Part shown: in pieces, positions 1 through 11,699 of the stretch
How positions within the stretch are numbered: position 1 is the first letter of the stretch
Layout: each line of letters begins with the position of its first letter
Notes under the pieces: generated by a model
Told to the model about the DNA's origin: nothing
Databases searched by the model: none
What the model saw: only the letters and a program-made list of their open reading frames with translations
Source of the DNA: Trissonchulus latispiculum
Taxonomy: Eukaryota > Nematoda > Enoplea > Enoplida > Ironidae
Assembly: GCA_030248195.1 (NCBI GenBank)
Contig: JASAND010022385.1
Location: forward strand, 62,001-126,000
Reading direction: 5' to 3'
Length of the DNA: 64,000 bases
Made by a program: the position numbers and the translations under genes

Positions 1-264
1 AGGGGCTGTATCCGTTTCTACCATTTACCGAAGGGTCATTAGATTTTTCTACGCCCCCTTAGTGGTTACGCTGTTTCATGCTTATGTTTCCAAACCAAAA
101 TATGTAAGAAACAGTCGTTTTCCAATAAACAACCGATTATCTACCATAGCAAAAGCAATCCAATCTCATTTTCTAGTATGATGGGCATTCTTTTGTACCC
201 TATCATCCATTAATAATCAGTCTGTATTAGACTAATTCATTTGATCTAAATTATACCTGCTTAC

Positions 265-527
265 ATTGTAAGCATCATTATGGTGACAAGATAAGTCCTC
301 CTGAGAGGCATCAGCCCAAGGGACTGCCTGCTTCCATTTTTTCCGTCGTCTCAGCTTTAACGCATTCTTGGGAGGCTCCTTAATGGGACAAAGTTCCTTA
401 GAAGGCACAAGACGTCCGTAGAAGACTTGCTGAAACAGGATATGGGTACGCGGAGGACAGCGCATACTAATTCTACTTCCGTCGCAGGCAAGGTCACGGT
501 TCAGCAATAAGGAATCCATAATATGGT
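265..527 (-). CDS. Internal exon of a SUEL-type (EVA-1-like) galactose-binding lectin protein
   Basis: The minus-strand reading frame contains LACDGSRISMRCP, then VFYGR and a downstream CP. This is the signature of the SUEL/Gal_lectin fold (A-C-x-G-x2-L-x-L-x-C-P ... x-Y-G-R ... C-P) found in EVA-1, latrophilin and rhamnose-binding lectins. Seen: a good splice acceptor (tttttgtctgtttcag) puts the exon start at 527, phase 1. A donor GTAAGC follows at 264, so the exon is 263 nt and ends in phase 0. The lectin part is followed by a basic stretch (LKLRRRKKWK) and a Cys/His pair. In EVA-1 such domains are extracellular and contribute to Slit/Robo guidance; that role is inferred from the family only. 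The rest of the gene lies outside the window or in sequence I could not assign. The open frame continues upstream of the acceptor to 627, but that part reads as intron. Confidence 0.6.
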
Positions 528-657
528 CTGAAACAGACAAAAATTTACGTAAAAGGAACTGAAACCGCAATCCTAGACCGGATCGAATCGGAATCGAATA
601 AATAACCGCCTCACAGTACGCAAACATTACGTATAGGTGTGTACGTACATATATGTA

Positions 658-1768
658 TAGTCAAGCGGGGAAAAACCCATTTTAATATGCGGGAAAAAAC
701 CCACCTCCAGTGTGGGCTTACCGGTATGAGCTATCTAGGATTTTAATAGCCTATCTTGAAGAGCATCCAAAATAACCCTGGAGGGTGTATTATTATCGCT
801 CCCGCTGCTTCCCTGCAAATTTTATGGGACTTTGAAATTTTCGAAAATTTTGGTCCGTCCAAGAGCCGAAATTTGACAAACTTTGCCGGGCCACCCTGAA
901 CTACTGAAAAGACCTAGACCAAAACGGATAATATGTACATGTAGGGTAAGTGTTGCGCTTCACGATGATATATGCCACACCGCTCTGACCCCACCGGTGC
1001 GATCTGGGGGTGACTTAGAGTTGGCGGGGAAAAACCCATGGGCGGGGAAAAAACCCATTTTTCAAAATTGAATATTTTTGTAACCATTAGCAGGAAACCT
1101 TAAATAAACACGTCACATGCGTGTGCTTAATAGAGTCTATTAATTAAATTAGTATAGGTTTTACATAGCTTCTTTGCATTATGTGTGGTCCAGGTCCAGG
1201 TGGCCAAAATCTGGAATGGTGCCATCTCAAGCCAAATTTCTCAATTTCGTCAAAAATAGCGAATTTTTCACTAAAATGGGTCCCGTTTGGCTTTAAATGA
1301 AATAAAAAACGTTTTCTATGTGACAGGATGCCTAAAATGCAAAAATTAAGCAAATTTCAAAAATTTCCAAAATTTGCCTATGTTTACATGTTAAACATAC
1401 AAAATTTTCAAAATTCAATTTTTCCTGAAATGTTTCAAAAATGTTGGTATTTTTCGATGTAGACTACTAAAAACAACCCGCTCTTTCGAATGGCACCGTC
1501 AAAATTGTTCTGGCATGCTTCCAGCAAAAAATCCGGGTGGGTTTTTTTCCCGCCAATGGGTTTTTCCCGCATTGGGTTTTTTCCCGACACGGAAAACTTT
1601 AATTTCTCCATAACGACAGGGCCTAGAGAGACAAACTATATATACCTCATTCGAAAGCTTAGGGCAAACTCTAATTAAATATAGTATCAAACTCGTGCTA
1701 GCCCAAACCAGTCGAAAGTTCTGGATCTGGACCAAGAAAGAAAAAGTGCGTTTTTTCCCGCTTGACTA
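658..1768. mobile_element. Inverted-repeat element with iterated GCGGGAAAAAACCC words, copy 1
   Basis: Termini are TAGTCAAGCGGGGAAAA at the left and the inverse ending CCCGCTTGACTA at the right. TATGTA flanks both sides (652-657 and 1769-1774), a possible 6-bp target duplication or a simple TA duplication extended by chance. The word GCGGGAAAAAACCCA occurs singly or in pairs near 667, 691, 1023 and 1042. It occurs inverted near 1535, 1555, 1574 and 1750. No coding frame is seen. A second copy at 13,568-15,113 shares the interior. Confidence 0.75.
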
Positions 1769-1837
1769 TATGTATTATTCACATACGTATATATAGGTAC
1801 AACATATTTCTGTATGCATTAGTATATACTGCCTAGC

Positions 1838-2085
1838 TTAGCTTATTTTTTGGCGATTTTTTATGTGGGGATCGATGGGGGGCTCACACGAAATGGGGGA
1901 CATATTTTTGGAAATTTTTTCAAATGTTTTACATTTTTACGTGTGAAAACTGCGAAAAATCGCTAAAAATAACTAATTTTAAGTGTTTTAAGCCAATATA
2001 TGCAGCAAAATTTCATTCAAAATTGAAACTAAACGAAATGTAAAAAAATATTTGCCAGCCCTCCAAAAACACTTTTCAGCTTAGT
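1838..2085. repeat. Decayed G-run-rich repeat
   Basis: Opens with CTTAGCTTATTTTTTGGCG and a G-rich block, and closes near GCCAGCCCTCC...CAGCTTAG. The block around GATCGATGGGGGGCTCAC resembles sequence near 6,640-6,670. It looks like a degenerate relative of the CTGG-ended family; no target duplication was found. Confidence 0.3.
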
Positions 2086-2140
2086 TATACCAGAGCAAGG
2101 CTAACTAGACCAATCTAGGTACCCCTAGATTATTATCATT

Positions 2141-3370
2141 ATTTTCAATATAATTGTACGTAATAGTAATCCACGTACATAGTCGCAGTAAAGTAGTGCA
2201 TTTAGTGATGTACTACATCCCTAGAAAATTTCAGTGGTGTACGCACTACATCGCTAGTCAAGTTGTATATTGGAGGCGAAATGCCTCAAATGTACAACTT
2301 TACTAACAAATTTCAGTAATGTAGTACATCGCTGAGTGTTTATCAGGGATGTAGTATATATATCACTAAATCGTTGTCAGTAAATCAGTACATTTATATT
2401 TGTTTCCTGTTTTATGCTATACAGGGAGAAAATTTACAGACTGAAGACATATATATATATATATATATATGGCTACGTATTGACAAGATCTAATTCGAGA
2501 AATTTAAACAATAGAAAGAACTGATTATATACTGTTACTGTAGAATAATTTTGAAAACTAAGTTTGCCGATTTATTGCGGTTTTTCTTTTTTATGATAAT
2601 TTTAATATTAAAATAGTAGTTATTCAAATTAAAAACAAGAAAACTGAGTTTTGCTTAAGCAATGCAAATAGTTAACTTTGTCAAACATTCTTAACTAAAA
2701 CTTAAACTTATTTAAACTTAAAGTTAATTTAAAGTAAACAGTAAACTTTTGTTTCTTTTCTTCTTTCTAGTATTAAAATGATAAATTTAACAATTACGTG
2801 CGATATGTTTTAGCTAAGCTGGCGGATGGTAAACAGTTCATAATTTTTTCATTTTAATTTTAAAATTGGAAGAGGGCTGGGAAGTGGGAACCTGCAACAA
2901 ATCTAAAATACGTTTCAGGTCACCGCAAAATACTTTGTTTAAAACCGTTAAGTCTTATTAGTAAGTTGAAAACATTAAAAATTTATAGTATTTATCAAAC
3001 AGAAATAGGGTACTGTTTAAACCAAACTTAAGTTTTCAATATTATCCTACAGTAATCTGTTCCTTCTATTCTTTAAATTTCTCGAATTAGATCATGTCAA
3101 TAGCCTTAGGTCTTCAGTCTGTAAATTTTCTCAATCTACAGCTTTTAGTGATTACTACATCACTAACAATCACTCAGTCCTGTACTACATCACTGAAATT
3201 TGTCAGCAAAGTTGTACATTTGAGACCTTTGAAGTCCGATGTACAACTTGACTAGTAATGTAGTACATCACTGAAATTTTCTAGGAATGTAGTACATCAC
3301 TAAATGCACTACTTTACTGCGACATATATAAGATATATGTGGATTACTATTACGTAATTATATTGAAAAT
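2141..3370. mobile_element. Long foldback element with iterated ATGTAGTACATCACT
   Basis: The two ends are long inverted repeats. The left starts ATTTTCAATATAATTGTACG and the right ends with its inverse near 3370. The arms run about 430 bp or more each, roughly 2141-2570 against 2940-3370. They carry repeated variants of ATGTAGTACATCACTGA, a word that is itself nearly palindromic. The centre is AT-rich without a reading frame and includes a short TA run (2449-2470). No clear target duplication. Confidence 0.7.
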
Positions 3371-3417
3371 GTGAGATCAAAGCTGTAACGAGAATTCACA
3401 TCGCTGGGGTCGATAAA

Positions 3418-3790
3418 AGACGGGTCTTATCTCGATTACCCGCCCACCACTCAAAATCCTCAAAACCTGACCAAATGAGCTAAAATTTGGTATGGGTAGT
3501 TTTTGACCACGCTGAGTTCAAACATCGCAAAATTTTTCGATTTCGCGAAATTCGATTTTTTTCTATTTCTAAGGGAGGACCAAAGGAAACCGAAAAATTT
3601 TTGTCTTCGATTTTGCTGAAAAGATGTATATAGGGGTTTTCGGGATCGTAGAACACGATCCGAAGTCAGTTTTTCGATTCAGCTTTTCGTTAGCTCAGTA
3701 TAAACTTACACCTTAATCTTAAATTTTAGCTCATTTGGTCAAGTTTTACGGAATTTGAGTGGTGGGGGGTAATCGAGAAAAGCACTCGTG
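3418..3790. mobile_element. Short inverted-repeat element (TCTCGATTACC ends)
   Basis: The left end reads TCTTATCTCGATTACC, then CCACCACTCAAAATCC and ACCAAATGAGCTAAAATTT. The right end repeats these inverted (GCTCATTTGGTCAAG ... GAGTGGTGGGGGGTAATCGA). A related copy lies at about 5,480-5,930. Noncoding. Confidence 0.6.
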
Positions 3791-4395
3791 CCGACTGAAA
3801 ATATACATATAACCGGCCTGCGACCTTTCCCTATCTTTTTAGGATTTTTGCATTAATCCTCAGTTGAACTTGATATAACCAAAGTGCGCATGCATAGGGG
3901 ACTAGGTAAATTCTTTTCCTTACTCTTATTATATGAGCATATACAAAACATATATACGTGATCTAAGCGAGAACGAGAATGTGCATAAACGTAGCTATAT
4001 GTGAGAAGAAATTTGAATCTTTCCTTTTCTCTTCCAATTATATGTAAAGCAAACATTGGATTCTGACCACAGATTATCATTCCCTCTGTGACAAACGCCC
4101 TGCTAAATACACAGATAACTTAACTATAGATAGAATTTCCCTCAGGCACCACACACAATCCACAATCCCAAGGCCATAATGACTCTATGTAAAACAAGAG
4201 GAGAGTTGGATGGAACCTTTAATCCCTCTAGCAGTTTGCATTTTATAATATATGACATGTAGTACTAAGCTCGCACAAAAATACACGTATACATAATTTC
4301 AATCCTATACAAAGGTGCGTACGTACATAAATAATATATGCACAATGAATATCAACCGCACGAGGTCCTGGTAATCTTCAATCAATCAATTAACT

Positions 4396-4439
<44 letters not shown>

Positions 4440-4993
4440 AGCGTTTTAAAGTTAGTTTTGGATTCAGTATATATATTTACTCCTTTCTCCAACATACAGT
4501 TTTCGACGTCTTCTCACACTTCCATTGTACCATTGCAGCTGACTTCCACTACTTCACTAAGTTACCATTGCGGATGTTTTAGACCAGACCGGGGGTCAAA
4601 TATACATAATACGCCCTTTCTACACTTAGCTAATACATAAGTGTACAGCTACTTACGTACATACGTATATACATATTGCATCAATTGCTTGAAATTTTAA
4701 ACCTCTTCACCACACTTTTTACTTGTCCCTGACTCCCAATTGTCAAATTTCAGCTATATGTCATTTGTCTCTAAATTATATTTTGCTGCAACACAGCAGG
4801 GCACCTTTCTAATCCTTAGTATTTTTAATGAGTTGTCTTCGTTAATCCAAATGGCCAGAATGTCAGTAAGTATGCATATATAAACACTCAATTCTGGCAT
4901 TCTTTTAAAATGCTAAGATAAAATTGAACGAAAAAGAATTAAACAGCTGACACTGGAGTTCTTCAAACTAAGGCTACACAGCTGTAACCTGAG

Positions 4994-5038
<45 letters not shown>

Positions 5039-5479
5039 GCTGCTTAAAAACCCTCAAATTAAAATTGACTGACAGCCAAAAGGAAAGACGAATTTATATA
5101 GCAGCTCTGTACTTTTATGCAGCACCGTAGAATTTTAAGACCTCAACAATCGAACACAGGTGAAATAAAATTAAAACTTTGTTGCTGGTAAAGCATTATA
5201 TATGGCTATAATTGTGTGTAATAAAAATTAACTATATATACACTTCGAGTGAGATAAAATGCATATGTACATAGCCCGTGATCAGGCGTGTAGCCACGAA
5301 GGCAGAAGGCGGAGGGAGGCATGTCGTCCAAATTACTTACTTACTTGTAATTACGTACTTACTCCAAATCGAAAGAAATTGAATTTTGGACTTGTCTCGT
5401 GTACAAACTTGACAAAGACTTGCCTTGACAAACTGCACCAGTTTGTACAAACTTTACCAAATGAGTTAAAAAATACGTA
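3791..5479. other. AT-rich stretch with microsatellites, no gene recognised
   Basis: Contains two pure TA runs (about 4397-4434 and 4997-5033). The short frames here are low-complexity or without recognisable motifs. I see no splice-supported exon. Confidence 0.5.
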
Positions 5480-5930
5480 GGCATCGAAATGATTTTAATT
5501 ACGTAGCAAAATTTAATTTTTTACTGGCAAGGTTGCATGGGAGACTGAAAAAATTGCCTGCATCAGATTTTGCCGTAAACTGGTACTTAGGTATTTTTTG
5601 GGATCGGAAAATACAAATCTTAAATCAGTTTTTCGATCCAGCTTTTCTTTAGTTCGTATTAAGCTTACAGTAACAAAAACAGAATCCAGAAAAGGATTTC
5701 AGATTCGTGTTACGATTCCCGAAATCCCCTGTATACAGTTTTACGGCAAAATCGAAGACAAAAATAGTTCGGTTTCCCTTAGTCCTTCCAGATTGAAAAA
5801 ACTTAATTTCGCGATATTTGAACATCGCCGAAAACATAACCACACCAAATTTTAGCTCAAATGGTCAAGTTTTAAGAATTTGAGGTTTGGTGGCAGACTG
5901 TATAATCGAGACAAGACCCGAAAATTTTGA
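5480..5930. repeat. Related copy of the 3.4-3.8 kb inverted-repeat element
   Basis: Shares GGGATCGGAAAA / CAGTTTTTCGATCCAGCTTTTC and the right end GCTCAAATGGTCAAGTTTTA ... ATAATCGAGACAAGACC with the element at 3,418-3,790, but is diverged and lacks a clean left terminus. The 85-residue frame inside it is not conserved in the other copy and is unlikely to be a gene. Confidence 0.5.
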
Positions 5931-6381
5931 CAATCCTTTGCGTATCAAAAAATAGATTTTCGGGATGTTAAAAAATAACGCAGTGTAGTAAACAACTACA
6001 TAATAAGAAATACTCACATCAAATTTTAGTTCACTAGTGAAGTTTCAAAATTGTAAGGTGCTGGTGTGGGTTCGCGTATTTTGGGTTGACATTTATTTAA
6101 TTTTGCAGCAATAACATTTTTAGCCATGCAAATACTTATATATTTCAAAACAGTCCGGTGTAAAAATTTGAGTTTTTCAGAAATTAGCTGTAATCTGCGG
6201 GAATCTTTACTAGGGCCACTCTACACGGACAACCTTACAGTCATTCTCGAATTGCCTCACCAAGACCTACAAGTCTGCTCCTGAGAGTAATTGTAGATTG
6301 CTTAATACTGGGCTTTTTCTAGGCGAAAAGGAGGGAGTTGAGGGGGGAAGCTCACCTCCGCCAACTAGTGGTAGGATCTAA

Positions 6382-6728
6382 CTGGCTTATTTTTTACTGG
6401 GGGGGAAGTTGGGGGCCCCACACTCGGCAACCTCCCCCCATAAGCCAAAAAATTGCCAGATTTCACCATTTTTCCCCTAAATTTTCAAAAATTTTTCCGG
6501 CTTCGCCGGAATTTCAACGAAATTTTCGCTATTTCAGCCTAAAAAACACGTAAAATTAGTCATTTTTTAGCGATTTTTGGCAATTTTTAAACAAAAAACG
6601 TAACAATTTGCAAAATTATTGTTTCCAAAAATATGCCCAACCCCAGTTTTGGTGAGCCCCCCCCATCGATGGGGGGGGGGGGCAACTTTGAGCCCCCCCC
6701 CATAAATTTTGGCCTAAAAATAAGCCAG
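6382..6728. mobile_element. CTGG-ended G-run element with 5-bp target duplication TCTAA
   Basis: Ends are CTGGCTTATTTTT and the inverse AAAAATAAGCCAG. TCTAA occurs immediately outside both ends (6377-6381 and 6729-6733). The interior has long G and C runs just inside the ends, an AT-rich core and the palindromic TTCCGGCTTCGCCGGAA. Noncoding, 347 bp. Confidence 0.8.
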
Positions 6729-6844
6729 TCTAAAGCAGTCTAAAATTACCAAAATGCAGTAAAAATAGCCTGTTTTCTACAGGTACTGCATTAACTATGC
6801 AAAAATTGCTCAAAAATTAATAAGTGAGTACCAAAATAGGCGAT

Positions 6845-7250
6845 TTTAGAATCAGATCAAGGAAGTCCCTACTTCAACAGCATATTGCTGATGACTGACA
6901 CACTGACATTACCTTAGAGCTTAACCCGCACATTGTTGGAAAGCTAAGGATGTGCTGTTTCAGTGCTATAGGTCATTTTGCTGTAGCTTTTCGCTACAAA
7001 CTTTTATTTTGAAAAGTTTGCCAAAAATTGCAGTTTTGCTCGATTTTAGCTCAAGTTTGATAAGTAAAACTTTGTAGGTGAGAGCTACAGCAAAATATAT
7101 ACCTTACAGAAATAGAAAGAGCACATCCTCAGCTTTCCAAGATGTGCGGCTTAAGCTCTGAGGTTGTGTCAATCGTCAGCAACATGCTGTTGAAGTTGAC
7201 CAATTTTGCTTAGTGGGGACTTCCTTGATATGATCCGAGTTTATGCCAGA
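6845..7250. mobile_element. Foldback element around 6.85-7.25 kb
   Basis: The left segment (ATCAAGGAAGTCCC ... TTCAACAGCAT ... CTTAGAGCTTAA ... TTGGAAAGCT) is matched inverted at the right (AGCTTTCCAAG ... CTTAAGCTCTGAGG ... ATGCTGTTGAAG ... GGGACTTCCTTGAT). Arms are about 150 bp. No reading frame. Confidence 0.6.
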
Positions 7251-7686
7251 AAATTCCGGCAAAGCCGGAAATTGGTCAGTTTCGAGACAACGATCAAAAA
7301 ATTAATACGAATCCAATTTCACATAGAAAAAGCTTGCAGGTAGGAGAAAGTCCCTCTACGAAAATTGACAAACAAGTACGTATACGTACTATAATCTGAG
7401 GTTGTATATACATATGTATACGTAACGTATGTACTGAAAGAACGATTATAATACACATAATATACGTATATACAATCATTTATACATATAAAAGTAGGAA
7501 TTTAACGCTCTGGCACACTCCATTACAATGGTTCCCTGTAGCGAGGGGACAGACATAATCCTCACCTTACACCACATGTGAACAATGAACACATACTGAG
7601 TATGTATGGACTACACATGTATATTTGTGCACAAGCAAAAATAATACGTGGTCGGGTCCTGGCCCTAAACAAATAATTACAGCTAC
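7251..7686. other. No gene recognised
   Basis: AT-rich, with TACGTATA-type simple sequence. Nothing supportable beyond short chance frames. Confidence 0.4.
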
Positions 7687-8430
7687 GATATATATATATA
7701 TATATATATATATCTACAGTTTTTGCGCCACAAACTGCGTAAATGCGCAATTTTTTTCTGAAATACGCAAAAAATTTTGGGTCGTTGCGCCACAGTACGC
7801 AAAATTTTTTGAGCTAAAATGTGCTTTAAAAATGCGATTTGGAGTCAAAAATTTTAAAATTCTCCTAATTTTTGCTGGGGGCTGCCGCCAGACTGCTACC
7901 AGACCCCCGCCTTGTGTGTACATTTGCTTAATTGAGTTTACTCCAAAACTTTATGGTTGTTCGTTGTTGATTGATGTTGATGCTAAAGCGTTGTATTGTA
8001 TCTGCTATGTTTTGTTTTCCACTTATTGAGAAGTGCCTTTGCAAAATTGTATCAAAGCATTTTATACAACACATCAAGTGCAGGAACCGTACGTTGATTA
8101 AAAAATGAAAATTGTAGATGTAATCTGTTCAGCTCTACGAAACTTACCCCTCGCACGTCGCCGCACAATTTTCTTAGAACACACGAAAATGGACGGTTTC
8201 TGAATCAACTATTTATTAATTTCTTGAAAAGTTTTGAAATAAACTCTTCTCTGGCGTGGCAAAATTAAGCATTTAAAATGCTTTAAAACGTTAAATAAAG
8301 TATAAAATAACGCAAAAATCGTTTTTTGAGCGAAAAAGGGCGTGGCACAATTTTTTTCCAAATTACGCAAAAAATTTTGTGGCATTGCGCCACGGACCGC
8401 AAAAAGTTGGGACGAAAAAACACAGATCTA
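7687..8430. repeat. TA run followed by GCGCCACAAACTGCG-type dispersed repeat
   Basis: A TA microsatellite (7687-7713) precedes TTGCGCCACAAACTGCG ... CGTTGCGCCACAGTACGC. A third block near 8,330-8,415 repeats GGCATTGCGCCACGG. The 7.73-7.99 kb part is homologous to 37,258-37,490, including the GCTGGGGGCTCC/GCC ... CAGACCCCCGC segment. A dispersed, noncoding element. Confidence 0.5.
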
Positions 8431-8657
8431 CAGGAAATGTAAGGATGATCGATCACACGTTGGTCGATAAGACTTCAACAATGTAAACAGTTGCAACTGT
8501 CAACAGAGATAGAGCGAAGAAAACTAAGCTTTTCGCAAAATGTTTTTCAGTGTGCATTTGCCAGAAAATTTCCCACTACTATGGTTTAGTACAAAACAAC
8601 GTGGATGATCTTTTCTGGATGTCACGTTTTGATTTTCCCCACATATTTCCCCCATAT

Positions 8658-8999
8658 TTAATAATAAGAACCATAACCGATACCGTTGGCATTGCGTCTT
8701 CGCATATTGATACGGCGTGTGGTCGTAGGCAGATCTACAGATTTTAGTTTCTTCATTTTCTTTTTCTCAATCCGCTTCAGCTTGAACAAATCAGCTGACA
8801 TGGCCGGTTCAAACGAATTCTTCAAACGTAAACTGTGACCATAGCCTTCGGCCATCGTCGTATTGAGAAAAGCCACAACAGAGTCCGCATCAGAATCATC
8901 AGACGACATGATGCCGGTATCATTCTGAACCCAGGAAGAACCGAGAACTGACTGCAGATGCATGGACAACAGCATTAAATGGGCACTCCACTGCATCAC
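8658..8999 (-). CDS. Possible terminal exon of an unknown basic protein
   Basis: A minus-strand frame ends FKLKRIEKKKMKKLKSVD ... RRINMRRRNAN ... GYGSYY-stop, after an acidic stretch (SSDDSDADS). A plausible acceptor (aactttgtttcag) lies upstream near 9,070 and the annotated first codon is GTG, so a spliced upstream part would be needed. I do not recognise the family. It could be the 3' exon of a host gene or a chance frame; base composition is less skewed than the flanking repeats. Confidence 0.3.
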   Translation of the reverse strand: MMQWSAHLMLLSMHLQSVLGSSWVQNDTGIMSSDDSDADSVVAFLNTTMAEGYGHSLRLKNSFEPAMSADLFKLKRIEKKKMKKLKSVDLPTTTRRINMRRRNANGIGYGSYY

Positions 9000-9104
9000 T
9001 TCATGTAGCCAGCACAGAAATAGACGCCTGTGGAATCAATTGTATTCACATTGCTTCTACTGAATATGCCTGAAACAAAGTTTAGAATGAAATATATTTA
9101 AGTG

Positions 9105-9640
9105 GGCTGGGCTTTCTCTCGGCGAAGAAAGTGGGGGGGAACCCAAAAGTTGGGGGGGACGGAATCCAAAGTGGTTGAAATTGGCAAAAATGTAGTAAAA
9201 ATTGCATGTTTTCTATCCTGCTATATATAACTATAAGTATGCTTAAAAGTGCTCAACAATTGAGTTTGAGTACCAAAATAGACGACGTTTGGCCAAAAAA
9301 TTATCTTTGACCAAAACGTCTTTCATTTTGAAGAACCGAGAAAATTTTTAAAAAAAATATTGCTCATTTTCCGGCAAAATGACAATTTCCTATGAAAAAT
9401 CGGTAGCATTTCAAGCTTTTACTCCATGAACACTGGGTTTATTTTAGGCAAAAATAAGTGGGGGGGGGGGGAGGTCGAAAAGTGGGGGGGGGATAAAATG
9501 GGCCAAAAATGCTAAAAATGTTGCATAAATAGCCTGTTTTCCACATACACTGCTATAACTATGCTTAAAAGTGCTCAAAAATGAAGTTTTAGCACCAAAA
9601 AAGGCGATTTTTGGCCAAAAATTTTGTGTTAAGTGTTTTT
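9105..9640. repeat. Degenerate CTGGG-ended G-run elements, two partial copies
   Basis: CTGGGCTTTCTCTCGGCG followed by GTGGGGGGGA (9,107 on) and CTGGGTTTATTTTAGGCAAA followed by a G run (9,433 on) match the left ends of the CTGG family. Both share the GCAGTAAAAATAGCCTGTTTTC-like core with copies at 6.4 and 21.4 kb. Right ends and target duplications are not clean. Confidence 0.5.
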
Positions 9641-10255
9641 GAGAGCATACAAATGGTAGAAATTTGTAACTATATACATGCTGTCATAAGAATTCTGTGT
9701 AAGCACAGAGTGCAACTATCTAAGCGATTTCTGTAGAGGAGAGGAAAATAATGTTTTGCTGGTCATGTTTTTCTTGGTCAAAAAGCAGCAATTTTCCAAA
9801 ATTTTGACTTTGAAAAATCGCCAAAAATCCTCCACTCAACAGAATTGTGCCAGAAGGGTTAATGTGAACTCTCTGATATGTCCCTAACATGTGCAACAAA
9901 GTTGTAGCGTTGTTCTTTCATACTGCGAAAAATTTTTCTGCCACAAACTTTTAAGCCTAACTTTTTCATTTTTCTATGTTTTACACATGTCAAGGTCACA
10001 TTTGAAGAGCTCTACAGAACGATAGAACCAATATTACGCAAAACGCTCTCGTCTGTTTTGAGGATCCATTGGGACTACAAAATAAGTGTAAATGAGCAAA
10101 ATCGAAGATGGTAGAAGAATCGGCCAAAAAGCGACACCCCCTTAAGTTTTTTCTACCTTCGAATCGCGACGAGGGGACTAAAAATGCTAAACCACGGTAA
10201 AAATAGACCTTTTATACGTATGAACTGGAATAAACTGAAAAATGGCCCCTTTCTC

Positions 10256-10257
<2 letters not shown>
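9641..10257. other. No gene recognised
   Basis: Moderately AT-rich sequence without a supported frame; probably decayed repeat. Confidence 0.4.

Positions 10258-10334
<77 letters not shown>
10258..10334. repeat. TA microsatellite
   Basis: About 77 bp of uninterrupted TA. The apparent Tyr-Ile repeat proteins across it are artefacts. Confidence 0.95.
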
Positions 10335-10336
<2 letters not shown>

Positions 10337-10523
10337 AGTAACAAAAATGCTCCGCACAAAGGAGGATAATATGTGTGTGTTGGCTGCATCGTATATATAT
10401 CCTTTAAATATATATAATAAATATAAATAGGTATATATATCCTTTAAATTCCGGTTGAAGAAGTAAAGACAAAAGTTTCATGGGCACGTGACGTTATTTG
10501 GCCCAGCAAATATTGGTGGATGG

Positions 10524-11045
10524 TTCCATGTCAAAAGTTGCTCAGCTCACTTAGGGCTTTCATTTGATACCAAATTTGACCACTTTTGAAAACTTTCATT
10601 TTTGACCGAAAATCGCCTAAGTCCCCACCCCACCCCACCACAGCACTCTACAGTCACTTTGAGCATGCAGTTCTATGACAAAAGTTGCTCAGCTCGCTTA
10701 GTGCTTTCATTTGGTACCAAATTTGACCACTTTTGAAAACTTTCATTTTTGACCGAAAATGGCCTAAGTCCCCACCCCACCCCACCCCACCACAGCACTC
10801 TACAGCCACTTTGAGCATGCAGTTCTATGACAAAAGTTGCTCAGCTCGCTTAGGGCTTTCATTTCGTACCAAATTTGACCACTTTTGAAAACTTTCATTT
10901 TTGACCGAAAATCGCCTAAGTCCCCACCCCACCCCACCACAGCACTCTACAGCCACTTTGAGCATGCAGTTCTATGACAAAAGTTGCTCAGCTCGCTTAG
11001 GGCTTTCATTTGGTACCAAATTTGACCACTTTTGAAAAATTTTAT
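10524..11045. repeat. Tandem array, four copies of a 147-152 bp unit
   Basis: CAAAAGTTGCTCAGCT begins at 10,532, 10,679, 10,831 and 10,978. Each unit continues CTTTCATTTGRTACCAAATT, a CCCCACCCC tract of variable length (the source of the 147/152 difference) and TTTGAGCATGCAG. The last copy is truncated. Copies are nearly identical, so expansion was recent. Noncoding. Confidence 0.9.
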
Positions 11046-11059
11046 TTTCGACCACTTGA

Positions 11060-11520
11060 CCCCCCACCCGACTGACCCTTCAAACGGCAAAGTGGAACCA
11101 GCCCAGCAAAATAGGTACGTCGGACGGCAAAACGGATACCGGGAATGAGCTGGGCACACCAGAAAACCCCTATAGACAAAGTTTTGAGAGGCCAGGTAGA
11201 GCCTACTATGGACCTCCAGGAAGCGGTTTCGGACATGACCCTCCAGAAGGCAAAGTGGAACGAGCACAGTAAGATGGATGAGTCCTACGGCAAAAACGAC
11301 ACCGGGAATAAGCTGGGCGCACCAGAAAACCCCTATAGACAAACTTTTGAGAGGCCAGGTAAAGCCTACTATGGACCTCCAGGAAGCGGTTTCCGACTTG
11401 ACCCTCCCGACGGCAAAGTGGAACCAGCCCAGCAAGATGTGTGGGTCTGACGGTAAAACTGACTGCGGGAATCGATTCTCCGTGCCAGAAAACCATTGTA
11501 TGGAAGATTTGAGCGTTCAA
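11060..11520. repeat. Tandem array, about 2.7 copies of a 163-bp unit
   Basis: GGGAAT preceded by ACC or TGC recurs at 11,141, 11,304 and 11,467 (163-bp period). The shared unit contains GAGCTGGGCACACCAGAAAA, GTTTTGAGAGGCCAGGT and GACCTCCAGGAAGCGG. Because 163 is not a multiple of 3, the frames on both strands change in each copy, so they are not coding. Confidence 0.85.
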
Positions 11521-11699
11521 AGTTAAATAGATAGCGAGAAATTTCAATTTTTCATTTTTCGAATTTTCGCCATCTTTGACGGGCCACTGTGGTCGCTAGG
11601 GAAGTGATAGAGAAACGCAACCTGGACCGTTAGTTAGTTCAATATGTGTAATTTCTGAATATAAAAAGAAATCAGCTCCAGCTCGTAACGTTCGACCTG

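Noticed and set aside
10153..10430. Tyr-Ile repeat proteins on both strands
   Set aside because: They are translations of a TA microsatellite in three frames.
11206..11547. Frames of 100-160 residues on both strands across the tandem array
   Set aside because: The 163-bp period is not a multiple of 3, so no common frame is kept; they are artefacts of a repeat.
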